Shown: positions 29,914 to 41,938 of the stretch, piece by piece
Numbering within the stretch: the stretch's first letter is position 1
Layout: each line of letters starts with the position of its first letter
Assembly (NCBI RefSeq): GCF_000764305.2
Contig: NW_025941759.1
Location: 62,001-126,000, forward strand
Source of the DNA: Hyalella azteca
Taxonomy: Eukaryota > Arthropoda > Malacostraca > Amphipoda > Hyalellidae
Direction: 5' to 3'
Length of the DNA stretch: 64,000 bases
Made by a program: the position numbers and the translations under genes
Notes under the pieces: generated by a model
What the model was told of the DNA's origin: nothing
Seen by the model: the letters and a program-made list of their open reading frames with translations, nothing else
The model's database searches: none

Positions 29914-31200
29914 TTATTGCGGCGTAGTGTGTGGTGGAGCAGCGGCTTCCATCTTCAGCCTGATCGACTGAACTCTGGCTCTTGCAGCTGTAAAGCTGAG
30001 CTCTTCGTCTGCCGTGAGGTGGCAAGCGCCGATTTCGGCCAAGTACATTGGGCACTTCCTGGCTGCAGCATCGTGGGGAACTTTGCAGTTTAGGCATTTT
30101 GGTGGCATGGAAGTGTCATTGCAGTTTTCTCTAGTGCGTCCCACAGGCCACAGTACAACAGTGGCTGCACGAAGGTTAAAGTTTGTTTCAGCACCTCGGG
30201 CGGGAGTGCTCAAATCTGGAGCAAAGCCCGCATTTTAGCGGGTTGGGTGTAATACCTGTCGACTCTGACGTAGCAGTTTCCCGACTGTTTTTTGGTAGGC
30301 GGGGTTGGATTTAGAAATGTCAGAACAAAAAGGGGAATATCGGATTTTGCTGGATTAGATAAAAGTTTCCTTGCGCCCACGACATTGGTAGGCCTCAGAA
30401 TGGACAAAAGTTAACCTAGGGACTCGTCTTTTAGTTCTAAAGCAAAGATATTTCCTTATGATAATTGTGTTGACCAGGCTACTGTAGTTTCAACAGGGAT
30501 TGGGATATCTGCAGGGGTGAATTGAGTTATTTTCATTATTGTTCTAATGTTTTGGTGTTGTCTAGCAAGGATCCATTACGCACGTGCTTAATTTTTTATA
30601 TCGGCCCACAAATCTTGTCAGTGGCTTTTGCGCTGCGAAATTGATTTAGCTTGGTTAAGTTAATTAATCCATCCTTGGAACTTATCAAGATTTGCCGGAT
30701 GTCCTTTCTCGCATTGTCAAGGTGTTCAGAGCAGTTCTGGTTCGCTCTTGCCTATGTTGGTGCAGAGCCTGAGAGTGCAGAAATTGCGAAATTCTTGAAG
30801 CTTGAGTTGTTTAGAGATACCCTGTGTTAAAGGGTTTCTCTGTGATAGTTGGTCAAGTGGACTGGTGCTGGTGGGGGTTGTTGTATCTCCATTTGTTGCA
30901 AGTTCTGGTTGGTGTTGCACTGTATCTTCTTCGCTCTCTGACAAAACTCCACTAATAATTGAGTCTGCATTATTTTCTTCCGTTGAATGTGATCCAGCAA
31001 CAGGTTTTGGGGCCATGGCAGTGTGCCTGCTTGGGTTTGTGCTCTGCATGAGACCTGCTGCAGCACTTCTTCTTTTGGTGTTGGGAAAAGTTGTTGGGAA
31101 GGCCATTCATTTTTGCGACAGGCTGGGTTGATTCTCGCTATTTGGAGGTGATAGTGGTGCGGTCGCTTGCCTGCCGCTTCCGCGCCTTCCAATTAGATTG
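29914..31200 (-). pseudogene. Jockey-type LINE ORF1 (gag) relic
   Basis: Minus-strand pieces: a Ser/Thr/Pro-rich amino part (31106-30726), a PRE_C2HC-like segment with SDIPLFVLTFLNPTPP (30407-30210), and zinc-knuckle sequence PKCLNCKVPHDAAARKCPMY (within 30213-29914) ending at a stop. This order is typical of jockey-group ORF1 nucleic-acid-binding proteins. Several frameshifts and stops between the pieces make it non-functional. It abuts the 5' break of the CR1-like relic. Confidence 0.8.
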
Positions 31201-31934
31201 GGTTCTTTTGGCCTTAATTGTGCCTGTTGAAGCTGAAAGGTTGCCATTTCTTCTTAAATTCATACCTCTGTAGCCACGCCTCATGCGTCTCTAATTTTTG
31301 TACCGCGATTTTCTGGCCCTTTTTTTGCGATCATTTAACAGTTATTTTTTATATATGTTCGGTTAAATTTGTACTAAATTTTTTTTAATATTTTTTGTTT
31401 TCGATTTTACTTGCATTTTTATTTAGAGAAAATGTCTGTTCATCCTGATCATCCGAAAGGGGGCGCAGCCGTAGGCCACAAATTGTACTCTTAAATAAGC
31501 GCTGGAGCCAACGCCCAGCTTCACCATGCTTTAACTTTACTCAGCCTCAGAGTAAGTAGTCGTAGACTCCGCTTGAACTCCGTAATCCAGACAAGCGACA
31601 TACTGCCGAAAGCTAATAGCGCCGTAGGTCTTCAGCCAATGCTTAATAAGCATGCTCGCGCATAAGCAGGCAGTTCCTCATCCGGTTGTACCTACTCCGG
31701 CCTAACCTATTAACGCTGTCCCAGCTCACAATCTTCTTGTAGCCAATGACTGTTTCTACCAGCACACTCGGGCCGCCTCTCTAACTTCCTTCAGCCAATG
31801 AGGTTAGATTAGGTCCTCTCAGGTTTGTTTTGTTCGGAGAAATGTTGCAACTTGTTTAGGTTAGGCCGGAAGTGGTTTGGCCAGCTGCAGAATGGCCATG
31901 CTTACCTTTAACAAGCTTAAGTTGTGGCTGTGGA
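31201..31934. other. No gene recognised
   Basis: Non-coding; some CAGCCAATG and AGGTTAG(G/A)TTAGG-like words recur but I see no defined element. Confidence 0.4.
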
Positions 31935-32015
31935 CATCCGGCGCTATGGCTTTGAGCACTTGACTTCATAGGCTGTTATGCCCTCTAGCGTTCTTACCTA
32001 CGGAAATAAATATGA
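31935..32015 (+). repeat. Short dispersed repeat
   Basis: Second copy of the repeat at 20165-20255 (GCTATGGCTTTGAGCACTT, ATGCCCTCTAGCGT, CTACGGAAAT). Confidence 0.5.
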
Positions 32016-33900
32016 AGTAAGGGTGAAGTTTGGCATAGCTGGCTTCCGGCATGCGCCCCGACCGAAACGACGCGTCACTTTCATTCTGTCCCTCGTGAAG
32101 CACTTAGCACTTCACTGAAGCTTTGGTAGATAGTTTTATTGTGACATGTAAATTTGTGTGATATTTGTGAATAATTATGTTGTGATATTTATGAATAGTA
32201 ATTTTGTTAGGAATAATAAGGATTAAGTATTATTGCTACATCTTGAGCTTGTTATTCTTTATTTACAGAACTCATTATCACGATCAGATAGATTCAGTAC
32301 GAGCCATCTGCTGGGTTCATTTTGAGTTAATTTTGTGTTCAATTTTGTTCTTGCTGTATTCAATATTCATCATCAGTATCCACCACTGCCTTCGTATCAA
32401 TAAAGAGTCCAGACTGGCAAAGTTTACTTCCCTGCAAGGATAAAGTTTCGTTTGTCTGGTCGGCGCTGAAGAAAGAGCGGCAGATATAGCAGTCGTGCTT
32501 ACACCTCCATTTATGAGGTATCAACACGAGTCTTCTGGATAGCAAATTTGATTCTTGGATATGGTAAGAAAATCTAAAGTTTACGATCAGTTAGGCTGTA
32601 AAAACGAACACCACATGAAAGCCGACAGATTTTGTCACTGAAAAGCTGTACCTGAACTGGAGAACAATAATAAGTGCGTGATTAATTTAAAGTTCTCTGG
32701 ATGTAAATGTAATTGATATGCAATGCTTTTATAGGATCAGGAAATTGTTGCGGCTTTGTTGCGGTGTATAAGCCTGATGCATTTGTAGATAGATGCCAAT
32801 AAATTTACCACGATAGTTAATTTAACCATTTAAATGCTAGCGCGTTTGCCTCGGCCAACATTTCTTCCTGTATCAGAACTATTATTTACAATTGATTGTG
32901 CTATGTGATTAAAAACATTGTTACCTAACATCTTTGAGCCGCTAAAATTAATCATTATATTAAATTCTTCAAATTACGTCAGTAAGTTATGCCTAGATTC
33001 TACTATGATCGTAATTTAATTGTGATTTGGGGAGGGAATTTGGTGCTTGAGTCATAAACATTCAGAAGCACCCACAGCAATAACATAACACGGCCTCAAC
33101 CTGCCACGGCCAAAACCACGGCCGCAAGTACCCCACAGGCATAAATATTGCACGGCCACAACCTGCTTAAGCCTTAAAAACGGCTGCAAGCAGATCGCAG
33201 ACATAAACATTATACGACCGCAATCCGCCACAGTCATAGGCACGGCCGTAAGTATCCGCAGGCATGGAGACTTTACGCCTTAGACCACCTGCACAAGAAA
33301 ACTAGTGCTCTTCCTCATGTTTGCACTCCTTGACTTTGTCTTTTCGCAGTAACGCGAGCTATGCTTCCTCTAGGCTATAGCTAGACTTTGATTTGCAGTT
33401 ATTTAACTAGTCTTTATTGCAACTTCTACTACCGAAAGTGCCTGCCTTTTCCTCTGGCAAAGGCACCCATGCAGGTATTGGACACTCATTTTGTGAACGG
33501 TATTCATTGACTCCTTCCCCCATCTCCATCTCGATCTCCTGCCCCTATCAGTCAATATATCATTCACAGCACGTAACAAGCCAGCCGCTGCGCAAATTTC
33601 GATTATTAATAATTAGCACTGCAAATATTCAGATTGAGACGCGGTGGAGATCAGACGTGCCGTGTAGTCGCTCCATGAGCCTGACCGACTTGTTTCCTGC
33701 TTTGAATTGCTTCCGGAACTTTATTACCGCCGTGCGGTTGTGCTGTAGTTCCGGAACTTTATTACCGTCGGGCGGTTGTGCTGTACTTCCGGCGGTTGTG
33801 TTGAACAGGCTTGTTTCCGGTGATTTATTGTTTCCGGTGACTTATTGCTGTGAGAGACCCTAGCTAAATCTCAGTGAAGGAACCCGGAAATCAATGAACA
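32016..33900. other. No gene recognised
   Basis: Mostly AT-rich. Degenerate repeats of a CACGGCC..AACCTGC type occur at 33060-33260, and TTCCGGAACTTTATTACCG occurs twice at 33712-33780. Confidence 0.45.
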
Positions 33901-33921
33901 ATTAAGAAAGAAGATATTTCG

Positions 33922-34807
33922 ATGGCTGGGAAGAAAGTAAACAAGATTGTTAAGAAGGAATGCGGTTCTTGGAAACAAGATGCGCTGAAAAAATCGAACA
34001 GGAGATCGAAGTGCGTAGTTGAAGATGCATGCAAGTTTTGCAAAGAGACCTCGTTGAGAGAAGATGATCAGATGGTCATCTGTGAACACTGCGAGGATTT
34101 CATTTGCATCAGTTGCGCAAAGCTAAGCTCTGAAGAATATTCTTTCCTACAGAAAACAGTCTTTTCACTGGTTTTGTAGCGACTGCGAGAAACCGACTCT
34201 CTATGCCAGGAAAAGCGAGAAGCAGATGGAAGAGAATTGGTTCGCTCTGTTCGCAGCATTTCGAGCTGAAATGGAAAACAATTATCGGAAAGATATGAAC
34301 ACGTTGAGTAATTTAGTTGGCTCTTTGAGTAATGAACTGAGCTCGTTGCGCAAAGAGCTGATCGAAGAGAGATCTCAACGGAAAAATACGGAAAACTTGG
34401 AAAAGATGGAACTGAAGAATCACAACGTGGACATAGCCGAAATTGCTAGCGAAAGCTCCCGCGAATTACTAGACAGAGAACGAAGAAAGTGCAACCTTGT
34501 TTGGTTCGGCATTCCCGAAAGCACCGCATCTGAGACGAACGAACGTGTGATGGCCGACAATGAGTATGTGTCAGACTGTTGTAGTAAAGCACTAAGCACA
34601 CCGGTTGATATTGCATCGTGCAAGAGGCTGCGCTCCAAGAATGCTGCTATTAACGCATGCAGACCACTATTGGTTACTGTGAAGGAGCCGGCCCAGGTTT
34701 GGAGCGTGCTGAAAGCAGCGAAAAAATTAGGAGAAACTGTTAAATTCAAGTCTGTTTTTGCGAAAAAGGATTCCACCCCTTTAGAGAGGGCGGAATTCCG
34801 CAAGTAA
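33922..34807 (+). pseudogene. CR1-like LINE ORF1 (PHD-type zinc finger), frameshifted
   Basis: Starts with ATG at 33922. The first 85 codons hold CKFCKETSLREDDQMVICEH, the C4HC3 finger of PHD type, completed after a frameshift near 34160 by HWFCSDCEKP. The second frame (34226-34807) has a long coiled coil (NNYRKDMNTLSNLVGSLSNE) followed by CNLVWFGIPES, the RRM-like region seen in LINE ORF1 proteins. ORF1 proteins of this type bind element RNA. A single shift separates the two halves. ORF2 begins at the overlapping stop. Confidence 0.85.
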
Positions 34808-35235
34808 TGACAGGAGCGAAACAGACGCAGAAACACGGAAAACCACGTCAACACCATTCAAGACCGCACGAGGACTCCGACCGCTCGCCGACAGTCACGG
34901 GAGAGGGAAGACAATTAAATAGTGGAAATCATGTATATAAATCCAGTTATGTAAATAATGTAGAAAGTTTACTCATAAATCAAGATGGAAGTGCACAAAA
35001 AGTTTTGAAATGTTTCTACACGAACTCTGATTCCGTTTTGAACAAAAGAAATGAACTGTTAACTGTGATCGGAAACGAGTGTATAGACATTATTTGTATT
35101 ACAGAGACACTCCCCAAAAATCACGGGGGGAAAATTTTACCAGCCGAATTTCAGTTGCCAGGTTTTGATTGCTTTCATAATTTAAACGAAGAGCAGTGTA
35201 GTAGAGGTGTAGCTCTGTGGGTTAGAACTAGACTC
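34807..35235 (+). pseudogene. CR1-like LINE ORF2, endonuclease start, truncated
   Basis: The frame opens at ATG 34807 and gives CFYTNSDSVLNKRNELLTVI, DIICITETLPK (the catalytic Glu region of APE-type endonucleases) and LPGFDCFHNLNEEQCSRGVA. Similarity to the relic at 25383-29893 breaks off right after VALWVR at about 35235, so most of ORF2 is lost. Confidence 0.85.
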
Positions 35236-35239
35236 CTGC

Positions 35240-35489
35240 GTTTGGTATTTTTTTTAATCCGAGACGAGACGAGACGAGACAACAGGCTCTGTCCCGGTTC
35301 GCAATAAAAACCGGGACAATTTTCAGCCCTCCGTTGGAATTCCGGGACGATACCGAGACGAGACGAGACATCCCGGTTAAAATAGGTACCTTAAAATTTC
35401 CCGGAATTTACAGCCATTTTAACGAGACATAACGAGACTAATCAATTATTGAAGTGGTATAAACTTTGGCTTACCGTCATACATTTATA
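35240..35489. repeat. CGAGA microsatellite region
   Basis: ACGAGACGAGACGAGAC tracts at 35262 and 35352 with CCCGGT / ACCGGG words in both orientations. Possibly part of a small inverted-repeat element; ends not defined. Confidence 0.5.
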
Positions 35490-36163
35490 CAGAGCTGGGC
35501 AGCACTACTTTGAAATGTAGCGGCCGCTACCGCTACATGCTCTAAATGTAGCGGGCGCTACCGCTACCGCTACAATGGCTTAAATGTAGCGCCGCTACCG
35601 CTACCGAAAATGTAGCGACCGCTACATGTAGCGCGCTACTGCCCACCTCTGGTAACAACAAACATGTTGACACTATTAACAGGCTGAGGTTGACAACATT
35701 ACACCGAAATCTTTCGTAGTTTTATTCTGTAATTTATATTATGTATGTATCATGCTGATTTTTAAATAATATTTAATACTATTAAGTAAAATCTAAAGGC
35801 TTTATCAATAAATGTAGCGGTAGCGCTCTAGCGGCAAAATCTCGTATCGCTACTTAAATATGTAGCGGACGCTACCGCTACCGCTACAATTGCTTAAATC
35901 AACACGGTTGGTTAATGACCAGAGAATTCGTCAAATTAAATTTTCAGGGTCGAACAATATTCTTCAGATACATTAGTTGATCAAAATGCAGGTTCAACTA
36001 ATCAACTAATGTATCTGAAGAATATTGTTCGACCCTGAAAATTTAATTTGACGAATTCTCTGGTCATTAACCAACCGTGTTGAAACAAGCTTATTCTGCC
36101 TTCTGATACTAAATTGCTTAAATGTAGCGGCCGCTACATGTAGCGCACCACTGCCCACCTCTG
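35490..36163. mobile_element. hAT-type MITE (674 bp)
   Basis: Ends CAGAGCTGGGCAG and CTGCCCACCTCTG are inverted (one mismatch) and flanked by the 8-bp duplication CATTTATA (35482-35489, 36164-36171). Inner sequence is made of ATGTAGCG(G)CCGCTAC-type palindromic repeats. No coding capacity. An 83-bp perfect inverted repeat sits inside. Confidence 0.92.
35899..36083. repeat. 83-bp perfect inverted repeat
   Basis: Arm 35899-35981 (TCAACACGGTTGG ... TTAGTTGAT) is the exact reverse complement of 36001-36083, with a 19-nt spacer. It lies inside the hAT MITE. Confidence 0.97.
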
Positions 36164-36179
36164 CATTTATATAATAACT

Positions 36180-37016
36180 TGAGACGTATCCTTTTACTAT
36201 TCTGATTGGAGCTCGGCAATTGAAATGATTTTTGCTACGAATACATGTTGTGGTTTAATATTGTAGTTAATCTAGACAGGCAAATAAAAATGGAAAAACA
36301 CGTTTTTTTCAAAAATTGTGTTCTATGATGGTTTGGAGGAGGCCATACTAGCTGTAGCTGGTGACATCGGCTGACTGGACAGACTTTAATTTGCCTCCAG
36401 CTCTATCACAGAATCAGATTCATCGATCTTGCAGCTATAAACTAAAAAAACAGCAGTGCAACTTATCCACGCGACAACATTTCTTCTCGCTTCGAGTCAC
36501 TTAGACGTCTTATTTTGAAGTTGTGATAATGATCCCGTCTACATTCTTAACCAAGTACAGATAATACTTTTGAATTATAGATTGAATATTTTTATTTTTT
36601 CTGCGAATAATGCCAATTGACACATCACCCGAAAAAATGTTGGGTCACCTGTCTCGTAAACAAATCAAGGCACCTGCTAATCTTTCAGCCTTATTCCTGT
36701 GATTCAGATAATTATATCCTGCTATTCAGATATTCATGTTGAGATTGCCTTTTTTATCCACCTGTGCCTCTGCTTCTTTTAAGATAGTGATATACCGCTT
36801 GTTATTAATAAAACCATTTGAGATGCACACTATAATTACAGGCGTTTCACCGTTAAATTTTTTGTTCCTTACACCCTTTCACGCTTATTTTAATTAAAAA
36901 AAATAGATTTTAAATCTCAATGTTTCCTGAGCAGCTGAATTTCGTGGTGAGTGCCGCCTTTCAAGGTCGCCATCACCAACTTTCATCCCTCTCCATCCTC
37001 CGGTTATCGTACTAAT
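36180..37016. other. No gene recognised
   Basis: AT-rich non-coding sequence; I see no element. Confidence 0.4.
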
Positions 37017-37918
37017 GTCGGACTTGGAGGCAGATGAGGATGAAGTTAAATCTGAGCCCCAGAAAACCTTCAGTCATTAAACCATCACCAAAGAACAAGT
37101 CCGGGAGATGGAAATCATTATGAAGATTCAAAAGGAAGAAGCAGACTTGCTGGGCTATGTGCTGGAAGACAAAGATCCCGCACCAAGCATCGCAGTGGCT
37201 TCTGAGAAGGCAGCACCTATCAAAAACGAAGAATTTAACGTATATCAGTTATAATCAGACCTCGGGTGACAGCAGAAATCAATAATTAAGAAAATTATGT
37301 TGAAGTTGACACTTGATCACGTCACGCCCATCATGGCGCCCAGCCACGCGAGCGCAGAATTAGGGGAGATGGCGACGCCTGCGTCGTCCCCGCTGAGACG
37401 CTCAACAGCAAGCCTCTTCTTGCTTTGAATAATTACTGCACTGAATCATTTACTAATGCTCATATTGATGACTATCACGATGGAGAAGTTTTTTCGGCTA
37501 AAGGCGATGTTTATAGTAACTGTCCGATGCAAGACACTGTGCAGTGGTTCTCACCAGTTCATTCTAGAGAATACATCATCTGTCTGTTTCTAGTGAGAAC
37601 AGAAAGAGGAGAACTCTCACGCAGGATAAGTTACTATTGGAAAATAATGGCAAAAAATTCTGCATCTCTGAATTTGTATATTCACTTCTCGGTGACACTT
37701 CTTCAAGAAATCATTTAAAAACCTCCAGCGAGAATGGCGGCCATTGGAGGAATCCACCCGAAAGCGGCGCTCGTGATCGCTGCCAAAGAACAAAACCCGC
37801 CTTAAAGGAACTTAAGAGATCAAGTCCAGATGATTTTTCCAGGAGTATCGTCATCAAGAACATTGACAACATACTACGAGAAAAAGCTCATAGAATAAAG
37901 GCTCATGTCTTCAATTGA
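37017..37918 (+). pseudogene. Unrecognised broken coding sequence
   Basis: A run of protein-like frames on the plus strand: MSDLEADEDEVKSEPQKTFS (from 37017, stop after it), TITKEQVREMEIIMKIQKEE and KDPAPSIAVASEKAAP (to 37250), NYCTESFTNAHIDDYHDGEV (from 37428), and after a frame change ENNGKKFCISEFVYSLLGD to SIVIKNIDNILREKAHRI (ending 37918). The composition is protein-like and frames follow each other in order, which suggests a decayed gene or transposon ORF. I recognise no domain. Confidence 0.35.
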
Positions 37919-38104
37919 TTAAGTGTACCGGTTGCCGTTCAGTTTCGGTTCGATTATATCTGTGTCGCTGTACGTTCGTTTTTCTAAACAAGCCGCTGGT
38001 CAGATGTTAACTATTATTCATATCAATATCATATTATTCCGCTATACGACTAATATGCCATTTAATTACGTGCAATTCGGGGATACACCGTCAAACTTTA
38101 CCAA

Positions 38105-38329
38105 TTATTTTTGACTGGAATTATGATTAGCAATGGACGTCTTCGCACGGAAAAATAATTGACGTTTCCTTGTGCTTTCCATTGATAATTTCATAGATAA
38201 AATATCAAATTTTCTTAGCTGTAAAGTGTTGAGACGACGATCAAGTTTCGCTATTACATCTACCTTGTATTTATTTTCAACGTCGATGCTCAGTTCTGAT
38301 AAATGTTCCTTAACATATTCGTAATTCAT
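38105..38329 (-). CDS. Small ORF of unknown function
   Basis: 74 codons from ATG at 38329, with ELSIDVENKYKVDVIAKLDR and a basic carboxy-terminus. No domain recognised. It could be a TE fragment or chance; neighbours give no support. Confidence 0.2.
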   Translation of the reverse strand: MNYEYVKEHLSELSIDVENKYKVDVIAKLDRRLNTLQLRKFDILSMKLSMESTRKRQLFFRAKTSIANHNSSQK

Positions 38330-38739
38330 TTCATTTACATTTGTTAGACTTTCCTACTAAGGTTAGACTTTTATACCATGTCCTGCAACTTTCTGTTGCT
38401 CTCCAAGGTATCTCTGGAGTAAGGAGTCTCTCTCTCCTTCACTTTTGTAAGAGGTTCATACATATCAATCTTTCTCGGAAATCCGCATCGTTTTATCAAT
38501 AAATGTCGAATAAACTTATCTGAGTCTCGGATTTAAACCTAACCAATAGTTCGTCTAACGCCTACCCAGACAATGAAAGAAAATCTATTCTACCGATTTA
38601 CCTCAGAGGATCCTAGATCACTCATAGAAAAGAATTAAATCCTTTCAGCCTTTCTTTTTTATCATTAATTAATCACATTATTTGTGACATTTAAATAAGA
38701 GACTGTAATAAGAGCAACACAAATGTTGGGAATGTTATA

Positions 38740-39143
38740 GTGAGCAAGAAAAGCCTCATTAATCGGACCCGCAATAAACAACATCTTGTGGAGGTTTACA
38801 TCCGTGTCTTTCTTGCCACGCAATTACTAATAAAAGGGATAAAACTTCATTGCAACCTAAATAATAAAGCAGTCATGAAGAGAACCTGGCAACCGCACGT
38901 CGCGGTCCTGACGAAGGCGTCAGCAGTAGCGTTCAAGAACAGACTAGACAAGGCCATGCATGAGCATATGTTTAGTCTTTAAATGCCTCGTACCCTACGG
39001 AACAACTGATATCTAGAAGCTATTTTAAATCTACCGTCCGTTGAAAAGATCTGTTCAAAAGGCCAGTCTAGTCAAGAAAAGCACAAGAATCGGCGACAGG
39101 CCTATCCAGGCCTATTCCTTAAATGCCGAAAATACTATACTAA
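38740..39143 (+). pseudogene. CR1-like LINE ORF2 end and 3' UTR
   Basis: The frame ends with VLTKASAVAFKNRLDKAMHE, typical of the last residues of CR1/L2-group ORF2, stop at about 38980. Then follows the UTR with CCGTCCGTTGAAAAGA, CAAGAATCGGCGACAGGCCT and a TATACTA tail. This is the best-preserved version of the 3' end found at 1402-1630 and 17905-18140. Confidence 0.8.
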
Positions 39144-39479
39144 AAAAATATGAAAAAAAGCGCATGAAATATAAATTACTTTGAGCCTTGAAACATTCCT
39201 TGCTCAATTAGAGGTAAAACTGTAATTACCGTATACAGGAAGATCATATGAGATAAAACTTGTAGTGCATGAGCTCAGGAGGATCCTTTGAGCAAAAACT
39301 TTGGGTACGGGAGGATCGACAGAATAGATCATTTGAGACAAAATTTCAAATACCGGTGACAAAAATGGAGTTTTTATTAGTTGCACGTGAAGAGCGTGAC
39401 GGTGCGCTGTAACTAAAAAACTCAACTGACAAAAAAAACGTAAGTGGCAAATTACAAAGGGATGAGCAAACCTGCATGA

Positions 39480-39935
39480 AATGCGGGCATGTTGGCAGGA
39501 GAAAGACGTGGCCTGAACACCAGGCGTGGCCGTGGACAGCAACACGCGGGCATGTTGTCAGGAGGAAGACGGCATGACCACAAGGCGTGGCCGTGGACTG
39601 CAACACGCGTGCATGTTGTCAGGAGGAAGACGTGGCCTGAACACCAGGCGTGGCCGTGGACAGCAACACGCGTGCATGTTGTCAGGAGGAAGACGTGACC
39701 TGAACACTAGGCGTGGCCGTGGACTGCAACTCGCGGGCATGTTGTCAGGAGGAAGACGTGGCCTGAACACTAGGCGTGGCCGTGGACTGCAACACGCGTG
39801 CATGTTGTCAGGAGGAAAACGTGGCCTGAACACTAGGCGTGGCCGTGGACTGCAATTCGCGGGCATGTTGTCAGGAGGAAGACGTGGCCTGAACACTAGG
39901 CGTGGCCGTGGACTGCAACTCGCGGGGCAATGCTT
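39480..39935. repeat. 63-bp tandem repeat
   Basis: Seven copies of a unit with GGCGTGGCCGTGGACTGCAA, CGCG(G/T)GCATGTTGTCAGGAGG and AAGACGTGGCCTGAACAC. Because 63 is divisible by three, long frames stay open on both strands (RRGLNTRRGRGLQ on plus); I do not call a gene. Confidence 0.92.
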
Positions 39936-39978
39936 GAGTCGTCCAGGAATTGCCCAGATTTCAGTCCGGACACACACG

Positions 39979-41924
39979 TGTCCAATCTCCACTTTTCAGT
40001 GTGGTGTTGGATTAATTTATTGTCTATCGTTGATGATGAATATAATGTCTACCTGAATGAAGCGTCACGCTAGAACCACGGGTGCAACGATTTCTGCCCT
40101 TAATTTTTAAAGTACTTTTTAGGTGCCTTCCACTTAACATACGCCGCGATAATTTTACCAGGCTTTAGTATAGATTATTTTCTAACAAATGCAGTCTTTA
40201 AACGCACAATTGTGAACTCAAATCTATTTTTAAAATTACGAGAACGGAAGGACCGAAATTCTGGTCAGAATACGTGAACGACAACTGTGGCCGGTCGATA
40301 TTCTGGTGGTGATCCTTACCGATGGTGAGACTGATTTTAATCATCAACAATGATGATAAAGTTGACATCATCATCGCTGCTTACTACAGCGATACTGTAC
40401 GCTGCTTTTTTCTCTCATCGTCAGTCAGTTTGTAGCTCGCCATCGCATAAACATGCAAGAGAGGGAGCGAAGACACTGAACCTCTCATCTCCGTAGCTCG
40501 TGGAACACTGCCAAGCACCTCCGGACTCCGGAGCTCGCTGCCGGCAAGCGTCATTGTGCGGAAATGTTTATACGTTGCTTGCTAAATGACTTACCTTATT
40601 TTTATGGATAAAAAAAGCTGAAATATTATTGATCCAACACCAAGAATAAGTCTCAGTTGAAGAGTATCTCGACAGACAAGGCCGTCAGTTTTGTGGTTAT
40701 TTTTTTTTTTACAGCGGGTAGAAGAAAATAAGGGCTTTTTCCAGTCAACCCGTTGCGAATAGGGTTAAAGCGTCACTAAAGCCCCTTTCTCACAGGGCAG
40801 TAGATACTGCGCGCGTCAAAAATGCCGCGGCAGTATTTACATCGCAATCTTTCACACGAGGCGCTTTTTACTGCTGGGATCTATCAGTCTTGCAGTGCTT
40901 TATGCTTCATCAGTCCATCTTTATGTTTATGTAATAACATTTCTATATGGAAATCTATCTCTACGTGAGAATACTGTAAATACATCTCTATGGAAATACC
41001 TATATATTTTATGGAAAATATATCTTATATGAAATATATCTATCACTTCAAGGATATATATATTTATCAATGTATATCTTTATGTTTATGTAACATTATT
41101 TATGTACCGATATTTATGTAATAATATTATGCTATAATCTATGTCAAGCAGTGCTGTTTATTATGAACCTAAAATACGGCACCACTGTCTGCTAGGATGT
41201 GGCGTCAAAAACCACCCAGTGTGACGCACTGTCGGACGCTGGCAGTATTTACTGCCGAACCTTAGCGGGCATACGAAATGTGCACTGCTGTTCACACACG
41301 ACTGCTTTTACTGCGGCGTAGAAATTGACGCCTGACGCCAGCGTGTGTCAAGCTAAAACTGCGGCAGTAGATTTGTCGCGACAGTTTAGCTTGCAATGGT
41401 ATTCAATGTAATCTTTCACACTGGGCGGTTTTTGACGCCAGATCCCAGCAGACAGTGGGGGCCGTATTTTAGGTGCATAATAAACAGCACTGCTAGACTG
41501 ATAGATTATAGACTGATATTGTAACATAAATATCGGTACATAAATATTGTTACATAAACATAAAGATATACATGGTTAAATATATATTTCCTTAAAGTGA
41601 TAGAGATATATTTTATAAAAGATATAATCTCCATAAAATATATAGGTATTTCTATAGAGACGTATTTACATCATTCTCACATAGAGATATATTTTCATAA
41701 AAAATATTGTTACATAAACATAGAGATGGACTGATGGTGCATAAAGCACTGCAAGACTGATAGATCCCAGCAGTAAAAAGCGCCTCGTGTGAAAGATTGC
41801 GCTGTAAATACTGCCGCGGCATTTTTGACGCGCGCTGTATCTACTGCCCTGTGTGAAAGGGGCTTAAGGGTGACGTACGGCATTTAAAGATTCAATGAAG
41901 GTGACGGTGCATGAACACCTGACA
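39979..41924 (-). mobile_element. Gypsy-like 3' LTR with fold-back insertion
   Basis: On the minus strand it begins TGTCAGGTG at 41924, right after a purine tract GCAAGGGGGGGACG (41925-41938), and ends TTGGACA at 39979. Ends match the LTR at 23363-25382. The interior is longer (about 860 bp without the insertion). A purine tract before the LTR marks it as a 3' LTR; the internal region would lie at 41940 and above, where only weak traces remain. No target duplication was found. Confidence 0.65.
40780..41864. mobile_element. Fold-back DNA element (1085 bp)
   Basis: Ends AGCCCCTTTCTCACAGGGCA and (inverted) AGCCCCTTTCACACAGGGCA, arms of about 400 bp, flanked by TAA (40777-40779, 41865-41867). 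A three-base TAA target and long inverted repeats fit PIF/Harbinger-like or fold-back elements. No ORF. Confidence 0.88.
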
Positions 41925-41938
41925 CGTCCCCCCCTTGC

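Noticed and set aside
32455..32500. Another LINE 3' tail (GGTCGGCGCTGAAGAAAGAG)
   Set aside because: Only about 18 bases match and the rest of the UTR is absent.
34807..35235. The two CR1-like relics as halves of one inverted copy
   Set aside because: They overlap by about 25 residues and break at different points, so separate truncated copies are simpler.
39526..40056. 176-codon plus-strand and 144-codon minus-strand frames
   Set aside because: The 63-bp unit is divisible by three, so frames stay open on both strands without being coding.
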